A stretch of 61,555 nt of DNA from CAYGLV01 sp964351025. GTDB lineage: Bacteria > Actinomycetota > Thermoleophilia > Gaiellales > Gaiellaceae. A program made the translations under genes and the position numbers. Shown here in pieces: positions 18,119-26,012 of the stretch. The DNA lies in assembly GCA_964351025.1 (NCBI GenBank), contig CAYGLV010000009.1, positions 1 to 61,555 on the forward strand. Direction: 5' to 3'. The notes below the pieces were generated by a model. It was given only the letters and a program-made list of their open reading frames with translations, was not told the origin of the DNA and searched no databases. Position 1 is the first letter of the stretch; each line of letters opens with the position of its first letter.

Positions 18119-19325
18119 TCTCGGCGCTCTCGTCGCGCCGGTTCTCGCGGCCGCGCTCTTCCTTGTCGGCTGGGGGGCGCTGCACCACGGCTGGTACACG
18201 CGCGCCGAGATCGTGGACACCCCGGTTTACGAGCGCTACGGGAACGCGATCGAGTCGGGGCAGGTCCCCTACCGCGACTTCCGGCTCGAGTACCCGCCTG
18301 GTGCGCTTCCGGCCTTCGCCCTGCCCGCGCTCGCGAGCGAGCGCGGGGACGAGGAGGGCTTCCGGGGCGCCTTCGAAGCCCTGATCGCGCTCTGCGGAGT
18401 TGCCGGCGCGGCCTTCGTTGCCGTCGCGCTCAGGCGGCTCGGCGCGGCGCCGCTCGCGCTGGCAAGCGGTGTCGTGGTCGCGGCTCTCGGTCCGCTCGCG
18501 CTCGGCTCGGTCGTGCTCACGCGCTTCGACCTCCTGCCGGCGGCTCTGACCGCGGCGGCGCTTGCGGCCTTCGTCGCCGGACGCGACCGGCTCGGCTTCG
18601 GCGTCCTCGGCGCGGCGGTCGCCGTCAAGCTCTATCCAGCCGTCCTCGTGCCGCTCGCGCTCGCGTACGCGTGGCGGCGGCTTGGCCGGAGGGAGGCCCT
18701 GGTCGGCCTCGGGATTCTCGCGGCGGTCGTGCTCGCCGTCTTTCTTCCATTCGTCGTGCTCGCGCCGGAGGGGGTCGCCTGGAGCCTCGGTCGCCAGCTC
18801 GGCCGTCCGCTCCAGATCGAGAGCCTGGGCTCCGCGTTCCTGCTCGCCGCGCACCAGGCGTTCGGGCTCGATCTCACCATGAGATCGGGCCACGGCTCGC
18901 AAAACCTCGCCGGTGCCGGGCCGAACGTGCTCGCAGGGCTGCTCTCGGCGCTCCAGCTCGCCACCTTGGTGTGGATCTGGGCCGCGTTCGGCCGGGGGGC
19001 GGCGACACCGGAGCGGCTCGTGCGTTACGGGGCGGCCGCGCTCGTCGCCTTCGTAGCGCTCGGCAAGGTGCTCTCGCCTCAGTTCCTGATCTGGCTGTTG
19101 CCGGTCGTTCCCCTCGTGCGCGGCCGGCGCGGGATCGCCGCGTCAGCCCTTCTGCTCGCGGCGTGCGTGCTGACACAGCTCTGGTTTCCGTACCGCTACT
19201 GGAGCCTGGCGCTCGACTTCGACGCCGCGGCCTCGTGGCTCGTATTTGCCCGCGACCTCGTGCTCGTGGCCCTGCTTGCCGTGCTCGTGCTGCCCGGGCG
19301 GCGGCTGCCGCCCCCTGTCTCTTAG
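18081..19325 (+). CDS. GT87-like integral membrane mannosyl/glycosyltransferase
   Basis: A 414-aa polytopic protein with the GT87/DUF2029 hallmark near the N-terminus: TPVYERYGNAIESGQVPYRDFRLEYPPGALP. A first extracytoplasmic loop with Asp precedes it, and LTRFDLLPAALTAAALA and AVAVKLYPAVLVPLALAYA helices follow. It is likely to use a polyprenyl-phosphate sugar. It is translated from an ATG inside the preceding gene. The inverted-repeat element at 19321-19489 begins at its stop codon. Confidence 0.8.
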   Translation: MASSRKLPRLRPDLGALVAPVLAAALFLVGWGALHHGWYTRAEIVDTPVYERYGNAIESGQVPYRDFRLEYPPGALPAFALPALASERGDEEGFRGAFEALIALCGVAGAAFVAVALRRLGAAPLALASGVVVAALGPLALGSVVLTRFDLLPAALTAAALAAFVAGRDRLGFGVLGAAVAVKLYPAVLVPLALAYAWRRLGRREALVGLGILAAVVLAVFLPFVVLAPEGVAWSLGRQLGRPLQIESLGSAFLLAAHQAFGLDLTMRSGHGSQNLAGAGPNVLAGLLSALQLATLVWIWAAFGRGAATPERLVRYGAAALVAFVALGKVLSPQFLIWLLPVVPLVRGRRGIAASALLLAACVLTQLWFPYRYWSLALDFDAAASWLVFARDLVLVALLAVLVLPGRRLPPPVS

Positions 19326-19489
19326 AGCCTCTAACACAAAGAAGCACGGGCCGTCTGGACGCGCTGCGCGGCACGCCGCGGCGTCCTCGGTCGCCCGAAT
19401 AGCGCTGCTATTCGGGCTCCCTGCGTCCTTGCATCGCACTCGCCCATCGCGCCCAGCCAGCGCGTGGTCATTGCGTTAGAGGCTCTTAG
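19321..19489. repeat. inverted-repeat-bounded hairpin element
   Basis: The ends carry inverted repeats: 19324-19335 (AGAGCCTCTAAC) is the perfect complement of 19475-19486, and the match extends outward to 14 of 15 and inward imperfectly. Inside are a perfect 11-bp hairpin at 19393-19417 (GCCCGAATAGC arms, 3-nt loop) and a GC-rich hairpin around 19356-19384. It fills the gap between two convergent genes and touches both stop codons. It may be a mobile palindromic repeat (MITE-like) or an elaborate bidirectional terminator. Confidence 0.5.
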
Positions 19490-20268
19490 GGGTAGTCGAT
19501 CCGGATGGGCTCGATCGCGACCGCTCGCCCCGTCGCCGGGTCGCAGTCCACGACACAGCCTTCGATACGGACGCCGCCCTGCGCGGTCTCGAAGCGAACC
19601 GGCATGCCGGTTCGCATCCGCCGGATCGCCAGCTCGGCCTCGACCCCGATCACCGAGTCGTGCGGGCCGGTCATGCCGGCGTCGGTCATGGCCGCGGTAC
19701 CCCCCGGCTGAACCCGAGCGTCGGCAGTCTGAACGTGCGTGTGCGTCCCTACGACGGCGGTCACCTTGCCGTCGAGCCACCGTGCGAGCGCGACCTTCTC
19801 GCTCGTGGCCTCGGCGTGAACGTCGACGAGCACGACCGGGGTGCGCGCGCGCGCCTCCTCAACGAGCTGGTCGATCACCTCGAACATGTTGACGGCGACC
19901 TGGAGAAAGAGCGAGCCCATGACGTTGATCACCGCCACGTGTGTTCCGTCGCGACCGGCTGCGAACGCCAGGCCGCTGCCGGGAGCGCTCGACTGGAAGT
20001 TGGCCGGCCGGACCACCCGGTCGCTGCGGGCAAGGTAGGAGGCGATCTCAGTGCGCCGCCAGGCGTGGTTCCCGAGAGTGATCACGTCGGCGCCGGCGGC
20101 GAGCAGGCGATCGGCGAGCTTCGGCGTGATGCCGACACCATCTGCGGCGTTCTCGCCGTTGACGACGCAGAAGTCGACGCCGAGGTCAGCGCGCAGCGCG
20201 GGCAGGCACTGCTCGGCCGCCCGCATCCCCGGCGCGCCGACGACATCTCCGATGAAGAGGATCTTCAG
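19486..20268 (-). CDS. YmdB-family metallophosphoesterase (TIGR00282-like)
   Basis: A 260-aa phosphodiesterase. Metal-binding motifs run in family order: ILFIGDVVG, VVNGENAADGVGI, TLGNHAW, VDVHAEATSEK and GTHTHVQTAD. The first ATG (20226) would remove the essential GDVVG strand. The true start is most likely CTG20268, which overlaps the upstream stop as CTGA exactly like the ATGA/GTGA junctions elsewhere. Relatives hydrolyse 2',3'-cyclic nucleotides. It is the second gene of a leftward pair. Confidence 0.88.
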   Translation of the reverse strand: MKILFIGDVVGAPGMRAAEQCLPALRADLGVDFCVVNGENAADGVGITPKLADRLLAAGADVITLGNHAWRRTEIASYLARSDRVVRPANFQSSAPGSGLAFAAGRDGTHVAVINVMGSLFLQVAVNMFEVIDQLVEEARARTPVVLVDVHAEATSEKVALARWLDGKVTAVVGTHTHVQTADARVQPGGTAAMTDAGMTGPHDSVIGVEAELAIRRMRTGMPVRFETAQGGVRIEGCVVDCDPATGRAVAIEPIRIDYP

Positions 20269-21041
20269 CGGGTCGAGAGCGTGGCCGCTGGACGAACTTC
20301 GAGTGACACGTTCGTTCCGGAGTCCTGCGTGTAGCGCGCAAGCGCGTGCGCCTGCACGACCGACAGGTCGAGGACGACGCCGACCTTTGAGCTGGAGGCC
20401 GCCACGGTCGATCCGACCGTCAACGCGGGGTCGGGGCGGAGCTGCGTCAGCGAGACGACGATCGAAGGCGCGGTCACGGGGCGGATGTCGATGCGAGCGC
20501 CGTAGGTGCGGTTCGAAACCACGAAGTCGCTGATACCGACGACCGTCCCGTCCACCGGCGCATAGACGTCGGTGCCCGGCTGTGCCCCGACATCGAGCGC
20601 CGAAGTCCCGGGTCCGTTTGTGCCGCCGAGCTGGTACCAGGTGAGCCCGTTCGTCTCGCCGGCGGAAATCCTGTGCCAGAGCCGGCCGAGCAGGCCCTCG
20701 TTGCCCTGGCGGCCGAGCGGTGCGAGGGCGAGGGCGCCGGAGTCTGAGCCGTGGTAGCCGATCGCGGTGACCGCGCTCTGGGCGACCGGCAGCCGGATGC
20801 GAAGTGCACCGAGCGTCGCCACCACCTGCGGCCGCGGCGGCCCTGCCGGCAGCAGGCGCGCCGCGCGCACGGGTTGCTGGACGACGCGCTCTGGATTACC
20901 CGACCCGAAGGCCGTCAGGAGCAGGGTGACGAGCAGGACCATGGAGACGAAGACGAGGGCAACCAGTCGTGCTGCGCGGTCGTGTCGGCGCCGTTTGCGC
21001 GCACGCACACGCCCGACTTCTCGCGTTCTCGGCGAAGCCAT
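20265..21041 (-). CDS. membrane-anchored degenerate M23/LytM-like protein
   Basis: A 258-aa protein with a basic cytoplasmic N-terminus (RARKRRRHDRAAR), one membrane helix (about 26-46) and an extracytoplasmic domain. The domain contains ALDVGAQPGTDVYAPVDGTVVGISDFVV, the beta-roll core of M23 (lysostaphin-type) peptidases. The His of the usual HxxxD zinc motif is absent (Thr-Ser-Ala instead), and no HxH strand is seen later, so it is probably a non-catalytic LytM-type activator or scaffold. It is co-transcribed with the YmdB-like gene. Confidence 0.7.
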   Translation of the reverse strand: MASPRTREVGRVRARKRRRHDRAARLVALVFVSMVLLVTLLLTAFGSGNPERVVQQPVRAARLLPAGPPRPQVVATLGALRIRLPVAQSAVTAIGYHGSDSGALALAPLGRQGNEGLLGRLWHRISAGETNGLTWYQLGGTNGPGTSALDVGAQPGTDVYAPVDGTVVGISDFVVSNRTYGARIDIRPVTAPSIVVSLTQLRPDPALTVGSTVAASSSKVGVVLDLSVVQAHALARYTQDSGTNVSLEVRPAATLSTR

Positions 21042-21227
21042 CACGGGCACCGTAGCTGAGCTCCGGGGCTTGTTCAACACGGAGCGGGCCTTCGGAGGCC
21101 TCGACGAGCCAGTCGGCGGCTCCTCCCAGAACGCGCCGGGGTCGAGTGCGAGCGAGCCCTCGACCGGGAGCCAGAGCTCGGGCGGAGACTGCTCGAGCCG
21201 GACGACGCGGGCTGTACGATCCGCCTC

Positions 21228-22427
21228 ATGGCCGACCACGGGCCGACGATCCAGATTCCGCGGTGGATCCAGCTCGTCGGGCTGCCCGTGCTCGCCGTGC
21301 TTGCCTGGGCGATGGCGAGCACGCTCGGTCACGTGCTGTTTCTCTTTCTGACTGCGGCGGTGATCGCGTTCCTGCTGAATGCCCTGGTGCGGGACCTCGA
21401 GCGGATCCGGATCCCCCGCGGCCTCGGAGTCGCGATCGTGTACCTCAGCTTCGCCGCGGCGATCGTCGTGGCCGTTGTCGCGCTCGTCACTGTCGTCGTC
21501 GCGGAAGTGCGCTCCGCCTCCGATCGGGTCGAGACCTACCTTACGGAGGAGCACGGACAGGGTCACACGACCGATGCCGAGCGGGACATCGTTCGCCTGC
21601 AGTACTGGCTCGACGCGCACAACCTGGAGGGCATCAAGGTGCGCGAGCAGGCGACGGAGTGGCTCGACTCGATCGAAGCGACCGACGTCTCCAAGTACAC
21701 GGGGAAGCTCGTGGACTTCGCGCAGGGGGCTGCGATCTCCATCGCGGTGCTGCTCTTCAGTGTCGTGCTCGTGATCGTGATCTCGATCTACATGCTGCTC
21801 GACATGCCGCGTCTCGAGCGGGCCATCGACCGGCGCTTTCCGCCGCACGGCGGGAAGCCGCTGACAGCACGGATCGAGGCTGCGCTCGCGGGCTACGTGA
21901 AGGGGCAGCTGCTGCTCTCGACGATCATCGGTGGAAGCGCGGGAGTAGGGATGTTTGCGCTCGGGGCGACCGGGCTCGTGCCGGGTGCCGACCGGTACGC
22001 GCTCCTGTTCGGAGTCTGGACCGGCGCGATCGAGGTGATTCCCTACATCGGCCCGTGGCTCTCGGCCGTTCCACCCGCCATCTACGCGCTCGTCATCGAC
22101 CCCGTCTCGTTCCTGTGGGTGGCGGCCCTCTTCGTCTTCATCTACCAGATCGAAGGGCATGTGGTCGTCCCGAACGTGATGGCGAACGCGCTCCGGCTGC
22201 ACCCATTGCTCGTGATCTTCGGGCTCCTCGCCGGCGGCGAGATCTATGGGCTGCCCGGGATTTTGCTCGCTCTGCCCTTGATGGCGGCGATTCGTGCGGT
22301 CTGGGAGTTCTTCGCGGAGCGGGTGTCACTCGAGCCCTGGTCGGGGACGGGGCCCGTGCCGGTGGAGGTCGAGCTCGAGCCGTCCGTGTCGCGACCGGAC
22401 GATCCCCTGAAGGCCGCAGGCCCTTGA
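21228..22427 (+). CDS. AI-2E family transporter (PerM-like)
   Basis: A 399-aa membrane protein of the AI-2E exporter superfamily. Helices lie near the N-terminus, with a soluble loop of about 80 aa (ETYLTEEHGQGHTTDAERD onward). The conserved C-terminal half shows GYVKGQLLLSTIIGGSAGVGM, WTGAIEVIPYIGPWLSAVPP and IYQIEGHVVVPNVM. The substrate is unknown. Its stop overlaps the following ABC gene as TTGA. It is divergent from the LytM-like gene across 186 nt. Confidence 0.87.
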   Translation: MADHGPTIQIPRWIQLVGLPVLAVLAWAMASTLGHVLFLFLTAAVIAFLLNALVRDLERIRIPRGLGVAIVYLSFAAAIVVAVVALVTVVVAEVRSASDRVETYLTEEHGQGHTTDAERDIVRLQYWLDAHNLEGIKVREQATEWLDSIEATDVSKYTGKLVDFAQGAAISIAVLLFSVVLVIVISIYMLLDMPRLERAIDRRFPPHGGKPLTARIEAALAGYVKGQLLLSTIIGGSAGVGMFALGATGLVPGADRYALLFGVWTGAIEVIPYIGPWLSAVPPAIYALVIDPVSFLWVAALFVFIYQIEGHVVVPNVMANALRLHPLLVIFGLLAGGEIYGLPGILLALPLMAAIRAVWEFFAERVSLEPWSGTGPVPVEVELEPSVSRPDDPLKAAGP

Positions 22428-23038
22428 GCGGCGAGACGCTGCTCTCAGCGCGCGGCGTGACACGGAGGTATGGAGCGCGTACCGCGCTGCACGTTACGAA
22501 CCTCGACGTACACGGGGGAGAGACGATCGCGCTCACCGGGCCGAACGGCGCCGGCAAGTCCACCCTGCTCTCCATTCTCGCCGGGGCCCTCGTTCCGAGC
22601 GGTGGCACGGTCGCTCGGGCCTCCGAGGTTCTGGTGGGCTGGGCGCCCCAGCGGCCGGCGCACTACGGCAAGCTCTCCGCGCGCGAGAACCTCGAGCTCT
22701 TCGCGCGGCTCGGACGTGTCCGGGGCGCCGAAGGAGCGGTCGAGGTGCTGCTCGCAGAGTTCGGGCTGCCCGGCGACCGGCAGCCCAGCGCGACCCTCTC
22801 GGTCGGCATGCGTCAACGTCTGAACGTCGCGATCGCCTTGCTCGGCGAGCCGCGCGTGCTGCTGTTGGACGAGCCGAGCGCGTCACTCGATCCCGAACAG
22901 CGCCGCCGACTCTGGGAGCTCGCATCCGGCCTGCGTGCTCACGGAGGTGCGCTCGTCTTCGCGACGCAACACTTCGAAGAGCTCGAACGGGCGGACCGCG
23001 TGATCAGGCTCGAGGAAGGGCGCGTGACCGCGGCGTGA
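22424..23038 (+). CDS. ABC transporter ATP-binding protein
   Basis: A 204-aa ATPase. Walker A is GPNGAGKST, the Q-loop region GWAPQRPAHYGKLSARENL, a variant signature TLSVGMRQRL, Walker B VLLLDEPSASLD and the H-loop ATQH. TTG22424 overlaps the AI-2E stop (TTGA) and its own stop overlaps the permease start (GTGA). With the ABC-2 permease it forms an exporter of unknown substrate. Confidence 0.9.
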   Translation: MSGETLLSARGVTRRYGARTALHVTNLDVHGGETIALTGPNGAGKSTLLSILAGALVPSGGTVARASEVLVGWAPQRPAHYGKLSARENLELFARLGRVRGAEGAVEVLLAEFGLPGDRQPSATLSVGMRQRLNVAIALLGEPRVLLLDEPSASLDPEQRRRLWELASGLRAHGGALVFATQHFEELERADRVIRLEEGRVTAA

Positions 23039-24363
23039 GGAGCGCGTGGCTGATCTTCGCGAAGGACGTTCGCGTGCTGGCGCGCTCACCCGCGCTGCTC
23101 GTTGTGCTGCTCGCCTACCCGCTCGTGATCGCAGCGCTCGTCGGCATGGTCGCGAGCTACGCGAATTCGAAGCCGCGGGTCGCTTTCGTGGACGAGGACG
23201 GCCTGCCTGCGGCGATCGAAGTGGCCGGGCACCGCTTCGATCTAGCCGGCACGATCGAGCGCTCGACGAGCGAGCTGACGCTCGTCCGCGTGGACCGTGC
23301 GGAGGCCGAGCGGCAGCTCCGGGCCGGCCGGATCGTTGCGATGCTCGTCATCCCACGCGGGTTCGCTGCCGACCTGCGCAGCCTCGTCCGCCGCCCGAGG
23401 ATCGAGCTGAAGACGACGCGCGGCGGGCTCTCGCCACGAGTGACGCAGCAGGCGCAGGCGCTCGTCTTCTCGCTCAATCAGACGCTCTCGGATGCGTACC
23501 TCGAAGCGACGCTGAAGGTCGTGCGGCTCGTGGTCGGAGGTGGGCCGGGCGAGTTCTTCGGCAACCGTTTCACGGTCATCGGTCTGACCGGGGCGCGGGT
23601 GCTGCTCGGCGACCTGCCTCAGGTGCCGGAGGTGAAGGAGATCCAGAAGTTCGTGAGCCAGGCCGAGACGGCGCTCGGCGACGCCGATGCGGCGCTGCGG
23701 GCGACCGCTCGGCCCGTCGAGCTCGTCGAGCGGGGCGACCGGGGGCGCACGTGGCTCCTCTCGGCGCAGGTGCAGGCCTACGGGCTCGCTCTCACCATCT
23801 CGTTCCTCGCCCTCCTCCTGGCGGCCGGCTCGCTCGCGGCGGAGCGCGACGAAGATGTCCTCCAGCGGCTCGTTCGAGGGCTCGCGGGCCACGGCCGGCT
23901 CGTGGCCGCAAAGGCCGCCCTGGCGGCGCTCGTTGCGACGCTGCTCGGGCTCGCGATCGCCGTCGCGTTCGGCGTGATCGTTGAGCTGGGTGGCGTCGAA
24001 GGCGGGCAGCCGTGGGAGCGGCTGCCGCTGCTCGCGCTGGGCCTGCTGCTCGCGGGCGCCGCGCTCGGGGCTCTCGGCACCGTCGTCGGCGCGCTTGCCC
24101 GCGAGGGCCGGACGGCAACCCTCGCGGCGCTCCTCTTCGTCCTGCCGGTCGTGTTTCTCGGGCTCGTGCCGCGCGAGGTTGCGCCGGCTGCGGGCTGGAT
24201 CAGCGACGCCTTCCCGTTCGCGCACGCCCTGCGCTTCTTCGGCGACGCTCTGTTCGAGCTCGACCCGTGGGGCTCCCTGGCGCGCGAGGCGGCGTGGCTC
24301 GCGGGCCTCGCGCTCGCCTATGGCGCGCTCGCCCGCGTTGCGATGCGGCGGCTCCTCGCGTAG
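23035..24363 (+). CDS. ABC-2 type permease
   Basis: A 442-aa ABC-2 exporter permease. One N-terminal helix is followed by a large extracytoplasmic domain (about residues 45-235, with the PRVAFVDEDGLP and MLVIPRGFAADL strands typical of this family) and then six helices in the C-terminal half. It is coupled to the ATPase by a GTGA overlap. Confidence 0.88.
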   Translation: MRSAWLIFAKDVRVLARSPALLVVLLAYPLVIAALVGMVASYANSKPRVAFVDEDGLPAAIEVAGHRFDLAGTIERSTSELTLVRVDRAEAERQLRAGRIVAMLVIPRGFAADLRSLVRRPRIELKTTRGGLSPRVTQQAQALVFSLNQTLSDAYLEATLKVVRLVVGGGPGEFFGNRFTVIGLTGARVLLGDLPQVPEVKEIQKFVSQAETALGDADAALRATARPVELVERGDRGRTWLLSAQVQAYGLALTISFLALLLAAGSLAAERDEDVLQRLVRGLAGHGRLVAAKAALAALVATLLGLAIAVAFGVIVELGGVEGGQPWERLPLLALGLLLAGAALGALGTVVGALAREGRTATLAALLFVLPVVFLGLVPREVAPAAGWISDAFPFAHALRFFGDALFELDPWGSLAREAAWLAGLALAYGALARVAMRRLLA

Positions 24364-24393
24364 CCCGAAGCGGCCTGCTCTAACCTTCGACCG

Positions 24394-24930
24394 GTGAGCG
24401 CCATTGCCGTGAACCTCTGGGAGACGCTCGCTGCCGAGGCGGCCGCGGAGAGCCCGCTCTGGGAGGACGCGCTCCTCCCCGGGGAAGCGCGCGAGCACGT
24501 TCCGGTGTTCTCGCCGCTCGGCCCGCGCGGTCACGAGCTCGGGATCGAGACGATCTACGAGGGCTACCTCGTCCACTACGGGCGGCCGCGGCTGTTCGCG
24601 CCCGCCGACGGCGACACAGCGCTCTTGCTGGGCGACTACCTCTACGCGCACGGGCTCGTGCGGGTCGCAGCTGCCGGCAGCGTCCGTTCGGTCGGAGATC
24701 TTGCCGAGCTGATCTCGCTCTGTGCGCAGTCGCGCGCCGAAGGCGGTCCGAGTGACGGCTTCGCTTGGGCGGCAACTGCTGCGCTGCTCGGCGAAGGCGC
24801 TCTCGGGGAGGCACGGGATGCCCTCCGGGTGAGCCGTGACGGCTCGCTGCTCGAGCGACTCGCCCGCAGTCGTGCCGGGGACAGCGCCGTCGAGCGCGCG
24901 CTTGCTGCGCACGCTCGGCAGCTCGGTTAA
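24394..24930 (+). CDS. hypothetical protein, 178 aa
   Basis: A soluble, Ala/Glu-rich helical protein with no signal peptide. It reads HELGIETIYEGYLVHYGRPRLF followed by LLLGDYLYAHGLVRVAAAGSV, giving a regular helical pattern in its second half. GTG24394 is the first usable start, 30 nt after the ABC permease. The family is not recognised; a regulatory or scaffold role next to a membrane system would be speculation. Confidence 0.65.
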   Translation: MSAIAVNLWETLAAEAAAESPLWEDALLPGEAREHVPVFSPLGPRGHELGIETIYEGYLVHYGRPRLFAPADGDTALLLGDYLYAHGLVRVAAAGSVRSVGDLAELISLCAQSRAEGGPSDGFAWAATAALLGEGALGEARDALRVSRDGSLLERLARSRAGDSAVERALAAHARQLG

Positions 24931-24940
24931 GGTTGGCACC

Positions 24941-25087
24941 GTGATCGCCGCGTTCGCATGGCTTCTCGCCGACGCTGCCGAGGAGGGCAAGCGCATTGTG
25001 CTCGGCATGCTCGTCGTCGGTCTGATCTTCGCCGGCGTGATCGGGCTGGGCGAGCTTTCCCGCTGGGCCCGCGAGCGCAAGAGCTAG
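24941..25087 (+). CDS. small single-pass membrane protein, 48 aa
   Basis: A 48-residue protein: an N-terminal amphipathic segment (AWLLADAAEEGKR), one membrane helix (IVLGMLVVGLIFAGVIGLGEL) and a basic tail SRWARERKS. The GTG start is 10 nt after the preceding stop, with a TTAAGG purine run ahead. The short linker and coupling suggest a real gene co-expressed with the 178-aa protein. Function unknown. Confidence 0.5.
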   Translation: MIAAFAWLLADAAEEGKRIVLGMLVVGLIFAGVIGLGELSRWARERKS

Positions 25088-25128
25088 CAGTCCCCCCGCG
25101 TCCACACCGAGTGGGAGATGATCGCTCG

Positions 25129-25989
25129 GTGCGTCGCCTGGTGGCACTCGCGGTGCTGGGGTTCGTGTTCCTCGGCGGGAGCGGGGCGTCGGCGTCCCCG
25201 ATCGACCCGATCGTCGGAACCTGGGCGTACGGCAAGGGGCGCGTCGTCGTACACGGCTCGGGAGCGTCGTTCACCGCCACCGTGGCCGCGGCCACGAGGT
25301 TCACCGTCTGCACACACGCGCGCGGGGAGCAGATGTGGAGGATCGCGCGCGCGGGCCGGGTGTACTCGGGACGCCATGTGTCCTTCGACGATCGCAGCTC
25401 CGGCTGTGGGACCGACGACCGCGTCTGGCTGTCGGCGGCGTGGTCCGTGGAGGGCAATCACCTGACCGTGCGACTCGCGCGCTTCGCCGATGTCACACCC
25501 GGTCCGTGCGGCTCGGCGCTGACGGTCTGCTTCACCCTGCATCGTGTCGAGCGTCCGCGCGCAGCAAAGAACGAAGCACCGTCCCGACACTCGTTCAGGC
25601 TGGCGGTAACCGGTCGTCTGCGCTCGCCGACGCTCGGCGGCGGGTACCTCGGCTCGATCGTCGACGGAGAAGGGGGGTTGACGGAGCGCGGCTCCGTAAT
25701 CCTCTCGTCGAGCGGCGTGCTCACCCTCACGCACGACTACGCGGAGGCGGCAGACGTCAAGTTGCGGCTGCGTGTCCGTGGAGTCGGAGCATTCGGCCCA
25801 GAGGGAACGGTGACTCTCGGCGTCGTCGTCGCGAGCTCGAGCTCGCCGCTCTGCTTCGTCGGCGAGGAGGGCGCACTCGTGCTCTCGCGCGGCTGGGTGA
25901 CCCTGTCGGTCTGCCGGGACACCCTTCAGTTCGTCGACGACCGATCCGCCGGAACCGTCGTGACGGTAGCGATTCGCCTCCGTAGGTGA
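25129..25989 (+). CDS. secreted hypothetical protein
   Basis: A 286-aa protein with a signal peptide (VRRLVALAVLGFVFLGGSGASA) followed by a mature region rich in beta strands. Six cysteines are spread through it (VCTHARG, SSGCGTDD, GPCGSALTVCF, LCFVGEEG, SVCRDT), compatible with disulfides outside the cell. GTG25129 is chosen because it directly opens the signal sequence. The family is not recognised. Confidence 0.65.
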   Translation: MRRLVALAVLGFVFLGGSGASASPIDPIVGTWAYGKGRVVVHGSGASFTATVAAATRFTVCTHARGEQMWRIARAGRVYSGRHVSFDDRSSGCGTDDRVWLSAAWSVEGNHLTVRLARFADVTPGPCGSALTVCFTLHRVERPRAAKNEAPSRHSFRLAVTGRLRSPTLGGGYLGSIVDGEGGLTERGSVILSSSGVLTLTHDYAEAADVKLRLRVRGVGAFGPEGTVTLGVVVASSSSPLCFVGEEGALVLSRGWVTLSVCRDTLQFVDDRSAGTVVTVAIRLRR

Positions 25990-26012
25990 GAAGCCGGGCT
26001 AGACTCGCGCCG

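Noticed and set aside
19321..19489. Integron attC-like site
   Set aside because: The ends resemble inverted core sites but do not fit RYYYAAC/GTTRRRY, the element is longer than typical attC, and no integrase or cassette array is present.
19486..20226. ATG20226 as start of the YmdB-like gene
   Set aside because: It would remove the metal-binding GDVVG strand, which is present in frame upstream.
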